A stretch of DNA of 36,944 nucleotides from Pseudomonadota bacterium. Lineage in GTDB: Bacteria > Pseudomonadota > Gammaproteobacteria > Steroidobacterales > Woeseiaceae. Shown here piece after piece: positions 1-6,754 of this stretch (position 1 is the stretch's first letter; each line of letters opens with the position of its first letter). The notes under the pieces are model-generated. The model worked only from the letters and a program-made list of their open reading frames with translations. It made no database searches and was not told where the DNA came from. The stretch lies in the NCBI GenBank assembly GCA_022567295.1, contig JADFHE010000030.1:1-36944 (forward strand), given 5' to 3'. The position numbers were made by a program, and so were the translations under genes.

Positions 1-123
1 AGGAATGCTGCCGCACATACTACGTATAGAGAAATTTTCATCGCTTGTGTCTCCCTCTGTTTCGTTTTTGATTTCGAACGATTCGTTTCTTTCGACGGGT
101 TTGGCTTTGTCGTTGTTATCCAT
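1..123 (-). CDS. Partial hypothetical protein (N-terminal 41 residues only)
   Basis: An ATG at 123-121 opens a frame that runs without a stop off the left edge of the window. The 41 visible residues are very hydrophilic and begin MDNNDKAKPVERNE; they are rich in Asp, Glu, Asn and Lys and contain one Cys near the edge. There is no signal peptide, membrane segment or recognisable domain. No convincing Shine-Dalgarno precedes the ATG. Support comes from position: its start lies about 73 bp from the A element of the neighbouring composite repeat, close to the spacing seen for the two other single-gene units of the island (about 50 and 80 bp), and it has the same orientation. The function cannot be stated. 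It may be a chance open frame, because it is short. Confidence 0.35.
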   Translation of the reverse strand, partial: MDNNDKAKPVERNESFEIKNETEGDTSDENFSIRSMCGSIP

Positions 124-192
124 TAAGTGTAGTACAGAACCGCAAATTTTTCCCAGCAGTTAACTTAATCTGGCTTTATTTGAGCGATATGG

Positions 193-388
193 AATGACCG
201 CTTTGGGTCAGTAGCAGACCTTCAGGCACATTCTAGCCCAACGGCAGCTTCCGGGGGTAAAGCGGACGTTCAGCAGCGAGATTCCAGAAGTCAGAATTTG
301 AATGTCCGCTTTCACCAATAGCGGTCATTCAAGTCGCCCGTATCAAGCGATTTTCAACGTCTGCTTTCGGCCAATAGCAGACGTTAGA
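193..388. repeat. Composite four-hairpin repeat, copy 1 (A-B-C-D)
   Basis: Four short imperfect inverted repeats of the form TCCGCTT-N10-AGCGGAC lie in the order A (from 198), B (from 244), C (from 306) and D (from 361). Each has its own loop: A has GGGTCAGTAG, B a GGGGGTAA-type loop, C has TTCACCAATAG and D has TTCGGCCAATAG. The starts are 46, 62 and 55 bp apart, matching copies 2 and 3 almost exactly although the spacers differ in sequence. This copy fills most of the gene-free stretch 124-423, between the left-edge gene and the 3' end of the next gene. I see nothing else in that stretch. Confidence 0.85.
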
Positions 389-423
389 ACTAGTCAATAC
401 TATCCGGCGATTGCATCGATTTG

Positions 424-939
424 TTACGTATCAACGTCAGTCCAGTCGGCGCTCATAATCTTTCGGATCTTTGAGTCGAAGCTGGGTGTGTACTGATAGT
501 TTCCCTCTCGTTCCCACCAATTCTTGGCCGCTTCTGATCGAAGGAGGCGCTTAAAATATGGGGCCATGTAGTCTAGTAGATCGCCTTCATCGTCCTCGTC
601 AAAATACAGATCGGCTTTAAACTGACTATCGACATCTTCGAGCCACGAGCAGTACATGTTCAGAAGCGCCTCGAAACGTAGTAACTCAGTGTCGTCAACG
701 ATGTCATCATTGATGCCACGTCGGAAAATCTCAGCAACGTCCTTATCTTGCGCTATGAGTTCGTAAATTTGTGTACCTGAGACGTTTGTTTCATGGACTA
801 TGGAAGCCCTAGCAAAGTCGGTATTCTGTCTTAGAAGTATCGAATTCTGTCGAATTTGGACAGCAACATAGATCAACGTACCGATCACAGCCACAGCGCC
901 AATGATCTCAGCAATTGCGCTTACAGCATTCCAATCCAC
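424..939 (-). CDS. Hypothetical protein with one N-terminal membrane helix and an acidic helical domain
   Basis: I chose the GTG at 939 (protein begins VDWNAVSAIAEIIGA, 171 residues) because GGAG lies 9 bp upstream. The longer frame, up to 1035, would have its first codons inside the A element of repeat copy 2. Residues about 5-27 form a single hydrophobic helix, followed by a QIRQN stretch and a cytosolic, mostly helical, acidic domain with paired Trp and Tyr residues near the end (NWWEREGNYQY). The layout, a short DWNAVSAI-type start, one helix and then a soluble domain, resembles a family of uncharacterised membrane proteins common in marine Gammaproteobacteria. No enzymatic motif is visible. 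It sits alone between repeat copies 1 and 2, like a single-gene cassette. An immunity role for the nearby peptide operon is possible but unsupported. Confidence 0.75.
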   Translation of the reverse strand: MDWNAVSAIAEIIGAVAVIGTLIYVAVQIRQNSILLRQNTDFARASIVHETNVSGTQIYELIAQDKDVAEIFRRGINDDIVDDTELLRFEALLNMYCSWLEDVDSQFKADLYFDEDDEGDLLDYMAPYFKRLLRSEAAKNWWEREGNYQYTPSFDSKIRKIMSADWTDVDT

Positions 940-1017
940 GACTGTTAGCTCCAATCGACCAGCTACGGAATGTGCATCAAGGTATGAAAAGCCTACCTTT
1001 AATTGAGTTAGTCGACA

Positions 1018-1211
1018 ACGTCCGCTTTGGGTCATTAGCGGACCTTTAACCCAATACTAGCCTAATGTCTGCTTTCGGGCGCTTACCGGCCATTCAACCA
1101 GGACGATTAAGATTGCCAAATCTGGCTGTCCGATTTTCTCCAAAGCGGTCATTGAAACCGAACCGACACCACGAAACTGATAGTCCGCTTTCGGCCAATA
1201 GCGGCCATTAA
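1018..1211. repeat. Composite four-hairpin repeat, copy 2 (A-B-C-D)
   Basis: Elements begin at about 1022 (A), 1069 (B), 1130 (C) and 1185 (D), so the spacings are 47, 61 and 55 bp. A and D are near-perfect inverted repeats around CCGCT/AGCGG; C is the most diverged, with CCGATTTTCTCCAAAGCGG. The A-B spacer shares CCCAATACTAGCCT with copy 4, so part of the spacer is also conserved between some copies. The copy lies between the start of the membrane protein gene and the 3' end of the peptide operon. The rest of this gap, 1212-1407, has no gene that I can support; it contains a near-palindrome GGAATGTCGACATCC at about 1253-1267. Confidence 0.85.
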
Positions 1212-1407
1212 AATCACCGACTTTTGAATTAAGCCCGCCCTGCTGCGAGGGGGGAATGTCGACATCCTTAATAAGGGCGTAGACGCAAACGAAGGGTGCA
1301 CGAAATCGGGAATGTCCTCGTTTCGTGTTTGGTCAGGTAAGCGAAAAGCACTCGAGCCGACAGTCGCCGACTCAAACGCTTTCCACCAATGTTTTAATCA
1401 ATGGCCG

Positions 1408-1635
1408 TTACGTGGGGATAATGATGTTGTTACCACTTTCTCCCGCGGTCATAGAACCTGGCATTTTACCGGCTCCGAAGAGTCCATGGTCCGAAGGATC
1501 TGGTGGACCTTCACCGTCACCAAACCATCCTTGAACGCCAGCGCTACTTCCCGGGTCAGCTCCTATGCCAACACCACCAACCACTTTCTCGGCTTGCTCA
1601 TCACTCAGGTCTATCCACAGTTGTTTTTTTTTCAT
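1408..1635 (-). CDS. Double-glycine leader peptide (putative bacteriocin/RiPP-like precursor)
   Basis: This is a 75-residue precursor peptide. The ATG at 1635 is chosen because AAGGGG stands 6 bp upstream; a longer frame to 1665 lacks this. Residues 1-21 form a classical double-glycine leader: LSDEQAEKVVGG fits the LSxxE-x4-GG pattern recognised by C39 peptidases, so cleavage is expected after Gly21. The predicted 54-residue product is rich in Gly, Pro, Ser and Asp, has one Trp, and ends NNIIIPT. It contains no Cys, which excludes lanthionines, disulfides and sactionine bridges. It follows the transporter and adaptor genes on the same strand, 178 bp after the HlyD gene. No modification enzyme or immunity gene is visible nearby. 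The product could be an antimicrobial, a signal or another exported peptide; the sequence does not decide. Confidence 0.82.
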   Translation of the reverse strand: MKKKQLWIDLSDEQAEKVVGGVGIGADPGSSAGVQGWFGDGEGPPDPSDHGLFGAGKMPGSMTAGESGNNIIIPT

Positions 1636-1645
1636 GTTATTCCCC

Positions 1646-1659
1646 TTGATCAAAATCAA
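1646..1659. promoter_or_regulatory. FNR/ANR-type palindrome upstream of the precursor peptide
   Basis: The sequence TTGAT-CAAA-ATCAA matches the FNR/CRP-family consensus TTGAT-N4-ATCAA at all ten conserved positions. It ends 10 bp before the start codon at 1635 and abuts the AAGGGG ribosome binding site. A site this close to the start would more readily repress than activate, unless the real promoter is differently placed. A weak promoter, TTGCGG-17-TATGGT, can be seen further upstream on the minus strand. A chance match is not excluded. Confidence 0.4.
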
Positions 1660-1812
1660 CGGCACCCTGAGTTAGTCAGGCAACTCTTCGGTAACCGTGA
1701 TGAAATCCACCATAACGAAATCACGGGAAGCCCGCAATGAAGTCCTGCAAAAGATTTGGCAATGATTTAACAATAATATCGGGAGCACAACGTTCCCCTG
1801 TTCGAAACAAAA

Positions 1813-3150
1813 TTAGACATCGGTGATAAGCCGCGCCTTCCTCAATAGAAACTGCAGCACTGTCTCCTCCCTCGAGACGATATCCGCCCGTCCTTCCATT
1901 CCCGCCTGGATCGCGCAGGAACGCCCACCATCTTCCAGGATCAGCGTTTCCGGACGCGCGGTGACTTCGTAACCGGTCGTGCTGCCAAGCCGCGCACCGC
2001 GTTCGACCAGCCGGCTGGCATACCGTGACGTGATCGCGTCGGGGGATATGGCTGTGACTGTGGCCCGGAGTGTGCCGTAATCGGGGTATGGGCAGGCTGA
2101 GACGCGCATGAATACGGGCTGTCCTATGGCGACATCTCCAATATCCTGAATAGCGACAAAGGCTTTGACTTCCAAGGCGTTATTGGCCAGAGCGATCCTC
2201 GCGACCAGCTCTCCCTGTTGCACCACCTGCCCCCTGTTACGCAGGGTGAGTTCCTGGATCACACCACTGACAGGCGCGCGGATCACAGCACTGGAAATGT
2301 CGGACGCAATCTGACCAAAGTCTTCCTCATAGTTCTCAAAAGTCGTCTGATTCTCGGTTATGCGCTGCAGGAGTTGCTGCCGTTCCCTCAGCAACATGGC
2401 TCGCGTCGCTTCACCCCGTGCGCGCTGCTGAACAATGTTTTCGGTTGCGATCTCGATTTCCGCCTCGCTCGGATTCAGAGCCGCCTCGACGCGGCTGAGC
2501 TGGGCCTCTGCCGAGCTCAGCTTCGCATCTCGTTCCCTTAGTTCCAGATCAGATACGACACCTGTTTGCGCCAAGGTTTTAAAACGCAACAGCTCCTCGC
2601 GCGCGAAGTCGGCCTCCGCTTGCGCCTCTCGCACATCTGCAGCAGTCGTTGCCAACAGCTGTTCACGTTCGCGTTCTCTCAATCTGAGCTCCGCCTGCGC
2701 GGTTGACTGGCGGCGTTCCACCAGATCTTGTTCGGCCGCGATCTGTCGATCAAGTGCGCTCAGTTGTGCCTGCAGTTGAACTGACTGCAGCGAAGCGTTC
2801 TCAATTGCCGTTTGTAGCTTGCTTTGTTCGGTCCGCAAATGGGAATCGTCCACATAAGCAATCACGCTGCCTTCTTCGACGCTCTGATTCTGAGTGACGA
2901 GTATCTCCTGGATCGGTCCCTCCACCTGGGCCTGCACGATACGCAGCTCACCGGCGGGCCTGATTGCGGCCTGTGCCTGTACGGTCACCTTGTAACGCAG
3001 CACACTGCTCAGCAAAAGGAGGGCAAAAAAAGCGATGACGAGTGTGGCTCCTCCCACTCGGCTCCAGGAACTGACCGGGGGAAAGAACTCATCCGGCGTC
3101 GCGACATGGAGCAATGCCGGGTTGGGATCATGTTGTTCTGCATGAGACAT
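1813..3150 (-). CDS. HlyD-family periplasmic adaptor (membrane fusion protein) for peptide export
   Basis: The 445-residue protein is the adaptor that links an inner-membrane ABC exporter to an outer-membrane channel. A short cytosolic N-terminus is followed by one membrane helix at about residues 33-53. A first lipoyl-like half (EGPIQEILVTQNQSVEEGSV), a long heptad-rich coiled-coil hairpin at about 100-275, and a second lipoyl half and beta-barrel region (VIRAPVSGVIQEL onward) follow. The length and order are normal for bacteriocin-type HlyD adaptors. It starts 59 bp after the transporter gene, with GGAG 10 bp before the ATG, and is surely co-transcribed with it. No TolC-type outer membrane partner is encoded in the window, so a chromosomal TolC is presumably used (inference). 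Confidence 0.9.
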   Translation of the reverse strand: MSHAEQHDPNPALLHVATPDEFFPPVSSWSRVGGATLVIAFFALLLLSSVLRYKVTVQAQAAIRPAGELRIVQAQVEGPIQEILVTQNQSVEEGSVIAYVDDSHLRTEQSKLQTAIENASLQSVQLQAQLSALDRQIAAEQDLVERRQSTAQAELRLREREREQLLATTAADVREAQAEADFAREELLRFKTLAQTGVVSDLELRERDAKLSSAEAQLSRVEAALNPSEAEIEIATENIVQQRARGEATRAMLLRERQQLLQRITENQTTFENYEEDFGQIASDISSAVIRAPVSGVIQELTLRNRGQVVQQGELVARIALANNALEVKAFVAIQDIGDVAIGQPVFMRVSACPYPDYGTLRATVTAISPDAITSRYASRLVERGARLGSTTGYEVTARPETLILEDGGRSCAIQAGMEGRADIVSREETVLQFLLRKARLITDV

Positions 3151-3209
3151 CGCAAGACTACTCCGTAACTTAACAACGAATACCGGTTGGATAAGACTCC
3201 CTCATTTGC

Positions 3210-5327
3210 CTAGTTGGCGTTAGCATAATCCACGGACTGTCCACTCCATGCGATTACGCCCTTCTCCATTACGACTGCGTGATCGGCTCGACGGATCACA
3301 TCGGCTCGATGGCTGATCAGGATGGTGGTTTTGCCCCGCCGGTTCTCAAGCAAATTATTCATGACTTCGTCTTCGGAAGGGGGATCCAAGGAATCCGTTG
3401 CTTCGTCCAGAATGAGTATTGGCGGATTCGCGATCAGCCCCCGGGCAAGCGCCAAGCGTTGTTTCTGACCGCCTGAAAGATTGGCACCGAATTCTCCCAG
3501 CACCGTTTGATATTTATCCGGCAGTTCGCTGATGAACTGATCGGCACCGGTAATTTCACATGCGTCGACAACCCGTGCGAAGTCAATGGCTGGAAATGCG
3601 AAGCGGAAATTCTCGAGAATCGAGCGGCTCCAGAAGTGGGGGTCCTGCGGCACAAGAATGATCTGCTGCCTCAAACAATCCAGCGGGAGATCTGCCTGGT
3701 TGTAGCTGCCATAGCGAATGTTCCCGGACTGATGCTGGTAGAGTCCGGCGATGAGCTTCGCGAGTGTCGTCTTGCCGCAGCCCGAAGGACCGACCAATGC
3801 CGTCACTTTTCCTCCGGCAAAGACATGATTGAGATCCTGAATCAGCTCCGTGCGTCCCGTATGGTGAAAGTTTAAATGGCTGCAGGTGATATCGGCGTCC
3901 TCAGATATCGTTACCCACGGCTTCTGTAGGTTATCCATCCCTTCGGCGGGGACGTCCAGTATTTCTGACAGCCGCTCCATGACAACTTTCGCCCCGATGA
4001 AATCGTCGGTCAGCTGCACCAGCCCACCGACGAAGCCGAAGAAGTTGAGACTCAATCCGTAGAACGCGATGAGCTGACCGATACTCATAACGCCTTCAAT
4101 AACCAGCCGCCCCCCATACCAGAGAATCATCAGCGCCGTTAGGCTTGCAATCAATCCTGTAGCGCTGTCGCGATACAGTCCGAGCTTCATGGCGCTCCAG
4201 CGGAGATTGGTGATCCGGCCAAAATTCTTCTGATATTCATCCCACGCCTGGGGAGTCGCGTTCCCGGTCTTCAGCATCAGGGCCCCGCGAAATGTTTCTA
4301 CGAGAAAACCTTGATTCTCTGTTCCCTGAACGATCAATGAGCGCAGTTTTTGCCTCAGTACCGGAAGGAATAAAACATTGAGAATAAGAACGACCGAGAA
4401 TGCGGCCAGCGCCATCAGTGTCAGTGACCAGGAATAGATGGACATGACAAGCAGGGAAACAATTGCCACAAAAGACTGGCTGGGCAGGCCGAAGATGACT
4501 TCCGATATGAGACTGTTGATGCGGCTGATGTCTTGGAGGCGACTGACGACTTCACCACTGCGATGACTGTCGAAATAGGTCATCGGCAGGCGCAGCAACT
4601 TTGACCCGAATTCAAGAATCAGCTGTAACTGCATCCGTTGCCCAAAATGTCCGATGAGCATGGACTGGGCAAATCGCATCCCACTTTGGAAAAGATTGAG
4701 CACGAGCACAACGATGACCACAGTGATCAGAAGTTGCTCGTCTTTGCGGACAAGCACGTCATCCGTCAAGAGCTGAGTCATGATGGGAAAAGCGAGGGCC
4801 AGTAAGCCAATAGCCATGTTGATGGCCGTGACTTCGGTGACAGTGGGCCACCCTGGCCAGAACTTTCTTAGGAGTAATCCAGGGCCTTTGTGTATCTCCT
4901 TAGCTGCATCCTGTAATCGAGTGGCGTCGGGCTGAAGCAGGAGAATGACACGATTAGCCCAGCCTGCCTCTAACTCATCTCGGCTCACATACCGCAGTCC
5001 AACGGCGGGATCGACAATTACGAACTTGGAGCCTTTAACCCCGTACAAAACAACCCAGTGATTCCCTTTCCAGTGGATGACGGCAGGCAAAGGCACTTCG
5101 TGAATTCTCTCTAGCAGATCGTCGGAGGCCCTTACAGGACGAGCAATGAACCCCAGTGTTTCTGCGCCACGCCTGAGGCCCAACAGTGTTGTTCCGAAGG
5201 CGGTCGTTCCCACGGCTTCGCGGCTTTGGGAGAGACCATAGTCGTGTCCAAAGTGTTTCGCGACAGTCGCCAGGCATGCAGCCCCACAGTCCTCTTCAGT
5301 ATGCTGTAGTACGACCGAGTAGCTCAT
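3210..5327 (-). CDS. Peptidase-containing ABC transporter (C39 peptidase, bacteriocin exporter type)
   Basis: The 705-residue protein carries three parts: an N-terminal C39 cysteine peptidase, a six-helix exporter domain (about 160-450) and an ATPase domain (about 480-700). In the peptidase, Gln8, Cys14 (in EEDCGAACLA), His90 (GNHWVVLYG) and Asp106 (VDPAVG) give an intact catalytic set, so it should cut double-glycine leaders during export. The ATPase has Walker A GPSGCGKTT near 513-521, the signature LSGGQKQR near 617, Walker B LILDEATD near 636 and the switch His in ISHRAD. Length and architecture are typical of the bacteriocin exporter family. It is the first gene of the operon and is followed by the HlyD adaptor and the precursor peptide. 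A sigma70-like promoter stands about 160 bp upstream. Confidence 0.95.
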   Translation of the reverse strand: MSYSVVLQHTEEDCGAACLATVAKHFGHDYGLSQSREAVGTTAFGTTLLGLRRGAETLGFIARPVRASDDLLERIHEVPLPAVIHWKGNHWVVLYGVKGSKFVIVDPAVGLRYVSRDELEAGWANRVILLLQPDATRLQDAAKEIHKGPGLLLRKFWPGWPTVTEVTAINMAIGLLALAFPIMTQLLTDDVLVRKDEQLLITVVIVVLVLNLFQSGMRFAQSMLIGHFGQRMQLQLILEFGSKLLRLPMTYFDSHRSGEVVSRLQDISRINSLISEVIFGLPSQSFVAIVSLLVMSIYSWSLTLMALAAFSVVLILNVLFLPVLRQKLRSLIVQGTENQGFLVETFRGALMLKTGNATPQAWDEYQKNFGRITNLRWSAMKLGLYRDSATGLIASLTALMILWYGGRLVIEGVMSIGQLIAFYGLSLNFFGFVGGLVQLTDDFIGAKVVMERLSEILDVPAEGMDNLQKPWVTISEDADITCSHLNFHHTGRTELIQDLNHVFAGGKVTALVGPSGCGKTTLAKLIAGLYQHQSGNIRYGSYNQADLPLDCLRQQIILVPQDPHFWSRSILENFRFAFPAIDFARVVDACEITGADQFISELPDKYQTVLGEFGANLSGGQKQRLALARGLIANPPILILDEATDSLDPPSEDEVMNNLLENRRGKTTILISHRADVIRRADHAVVMEKGVIAWSGQSVDYANAN

Positions 5328-5495
5328 AGCCGGGCTTCTTTCGTCCCCTGCCGCAATATATCTGCGCCGGTCTAGGCTGGCGTTCTGCGGATAACGTTGA
5401 TGGAGTCCGCCAATCTGAGGGACTGCAGCAGTCCCACGGAGAATTGTTTTTGATAAATTTTAACTGACCTGATGGATATAACTCGGGCATTCAGA

Positions 5496-5523
5496 ATTAT
5501 CAAGGGGTTTGCACCATAATCAA
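5496..5523 (-). promoter_or_regulatory. Candidate sigma70 promoter of the peptide export operon
   Basis: On the minus strand TTGATT (-35) and GATAAT (-10) are separated by 16 bp. This predicts a transcript start near 5489 and a leader of about 160 nt before the transporter ATG at 5327. It lies between the operon and repeat copy 3, so the operon brings its own promoter. This is a visual match only. Confidence 0.45.
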
Positions 5524-5614
5524 GCCGGGAACCTCGGCTTCTTTCGGTCCGAAAGGCCAACAGCGGGAGATTCGCGGGAAGCGGAGTTAGCCATCTTGAC
5601 GCAGAAACTGTGAA

Positions 5615-5809
5615 GGTCCGCTTTGGGTCATTAGCGGTCGTTCAGTAGCCTATCACGCGAATGGCCGCTTTCGGGCGCTTACCGGACATTCAGAATGAGT
5701 CTTGATTGGCGGTTCGTCCGGAACGTCCGCTTTCACCAATAGCGGTCATTCAAGACCCTGGAAAACTACCAACACGACAGTCCGCTTTCGGCCAATTGCG
5801 GACATTCGG
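5615..5809. repeat. Composite four-hairpin repeat, copy 3 (A-B-C-D)
   Basis: This is the best-preserved copy. Elements begin at about 5618 (A), 5665 (B), 5727 (C) and 5782 (D); the spacings are 47, 62 and 55 bp. C and D have nearly perfect CCGCTTT...AGCGG or GCGG arms. It lies in the gap 5328-5926 between the operon promoter and the 3' end of the HEPN-like gene. The remainder of that gap holds the operon leader and promoter; 5810-5926 shows nothing recognisable. Confidence 0.88.
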
Positions 5810-5926
5810 GGATCTTTAGTATCGCCATCTAATTAGAATTATTTTCGTCGCTTGCCCGTCGAGAGGCTGCTGTTGCCGATAGGTAGCCAGCGATCCACGC
5901 GCATGCGATCCCTGTGAATTCTTGAA

Positions 5927-6421
5927 CTACTTCCTCCGAAGACAGGGCGTCCGCATTTTTTTGTCGAAACGTTTCCTTAAATGCGCACGCATAGGTTCGA
6001 TGTCATTTTTTGAAAGTTTGAATTCCAATGAATGAGAAAATTTGTTTCGAATTTGATTCAAACACCGAAAGCCATCCGTAAATCGTTCTATTTCTAAAGG
6101 CGATTTCTCGCCGGAAAGCAAATTGACTTTGTGCGAAAAGCTCAAATTAACCTTGTCCCAATTCAGATAATTTGACGAGGCGTGAGCAAGAAATGAATCG
6201 ATATAATGTTCAAGAACGAGGTGGCAAGTCAACATCATGCCCATAGTTCGCACATCTAGATGCTGTAACTTGCGCCAAGTGATCTCTCCTTCTGGTGTTA
6301 ATTTTTCCAGCATGGGAGGCCATTGACCATCCGACTCTGTGTCTTTGGCTACTGGCTTCTTTCGTTTAAACCCATCCAAAAGTAATTTGATGAAGGACAT
6401 GTGATCGCAGTTTCCAGACAT
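5927..6421 (-). CDS. Small HEPN-like protein with RNxxxH motif
   Basis: The frame encodes 164 residues from the ATG at 6421. An ATG at 6400 (protein MSFIKLLLDG, 157 residues) has a GGAAA about 10 bp upstream and may be the true start. The C-terminal two thirds resemble the MtlR/DUF4145-like branch of HEPN domains: a helix with LEHYIDSFL, a SFSHKVNLLSG segment, and LNQIRNKFSH, which contains the R-N-x-x-x-H motif. In many HEPN proteins this motif is the ribonuclease active site; in MtlR-like members it is structural. No partner nucleotidyltransferase or antitoxin gene adjoins it, because repeat copies flank both sides. Function is therefore open: an RNase toxin, a defence protein or a regulator. 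Domain assignment is by motif and spacing only. Confidence 0.7.
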   Translation of the reverse strand: MSGNCDHMSFIKLLLDGFKRKKPVAKDTESDGQWPPMLEKLTPEGEITWRKLQHLDVRTMGMMLTCHLVLEHYIDSFLAHASSNYLNWDKVNLSFSHKVNLLSGEKSPLEIERFTDGFRCLNQIRNKFSHSLEFKLSKNDIEPMRAHLRKRFDKKMRTPCLRRK

Positions 6422-6468
6422 TTGAGATGATCAGCAAGATAGCTGCTGAGGCAGCGGAGTTACAATCT

Positions 6469-6552
6469 GACCGGCTGCTATGGGTCATTAGCGGCCCTTT
6501 TGCCCAATACTAGCCTGATGACCGCTTTCGGGGGCGAAGCGGACAATGAACC
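6469..6552. repeat. Composite repeat, partial copy 4 (A-B only)
   Basis: Elements A (about 6474) and B (about 6522) stand 48 bp apart, with the same CCCAATACTAGCCT spacer motif as copy 2. No C or D element can be found in the following 110 bp, so the copy ends between B and the tRNA-like fragment. The gap 6422-6754 contains this repeat, the tRNA fragment, a terminator and a small inverted repeat CCACAC...GTGTGG at about 6583-6618. No gene is visible in it. Confidence 0.75.
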
Positions 6553-6674
6553 GAGTTCAAATCGTGCCCTAATCGCGCCATATCCACACGGACCACAGCA
6601 CACTCAACGCTCTGTGTGGAACGAAAAGGCACGTATTTAGTGCACTCGGTGGCATGGGGTACCACCGGGCGTCA

Positions 6675-6719
6675 ACTGTTAATCAATTGGTCCCTGGTTC
6701 GAGTCCGGGTCGGGGGCCA
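6675..6719 (+). pseudogene. 3' fragment of a tRNA-Asn gene (probable attachment-site remnant)
   Basis: The stretch begins with ACTGTTAATC, the anticodon loop of tRNA-Asn (anticodon GTT). It continues with a variable loop, a good T arm (CCTGG-TTCGAGT-CCGGG) and an acceptor 3' strand ending in GGGGGCCA. No matching 5' half is present: the D arm and the CCCCGA acceptor strand are missing, and the 5' side of the anticodon stem does not pair. The 3' acceptor is also one base short. Homology starting at the anticodon loop is typical of tyrosine-recombinase attachment sites in tRNA genes. The fragment therefore probably marks the right end of the island. Confidence 0.7.
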
Positions 6720-6727
6720 AATTCGAG

Positions 6728-6752
6728 AAAGCCCACTTGTCAGTGGGCTTTT
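6728..6752 (+). terminator. Rho-independent terminator after the tRNA-Asn fragment
   Basis: AAGCCCAC and GTGGGCTT form an 8-bp stem with a 6-nt loop, followed by TT. It lies 9 bp after the CCA end, as expected for the original terminator of the tRNA gene. In the other direction it may also end transcripts of the downstream amidohydrolase gene, since an A-run precedes the stem. Confidence 0.7.
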
Positions 6753-6754
6753 AT

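Noticed and set aside
302..496. Plus-strand 64-residue open frame starting in the repeat
   Set aside because: It reads through the C and D elements of copy 1 and into the 3' end of the minus-strand gene; translation of such repeats gives meaningless frames.
193..1211. CRISPR array
   Set aside because: The short repeats are four different elements with unequal but fixed distances, in groups of four around genes, and there are no cas genes.
1312..1740. Plus-strand 142-residue frame over the precursor peptide
   Set aside because: It is antisense to a peptide with a clear leader and ribosome binding site, shows no domain and no start signal.
5372..5560. Small peptide gene in the transporter leader
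   Set aside because: The 62-residue frame has no ribosome binding site and its start lies upstream of the predicted transcript start.
193..6552. Classical integron attC sites
   Set aside because: I could not find the paired RYYYAAC/GTTRRRY core in the copies, nor an integrase in the window; only the cassette-like layout is similar.
6643..6719. Complete tRNA-Asn gene
   Set aside because: No 5' acceptor strand, no D arm, an unpaired anticodon stem and an acceptor one base short.
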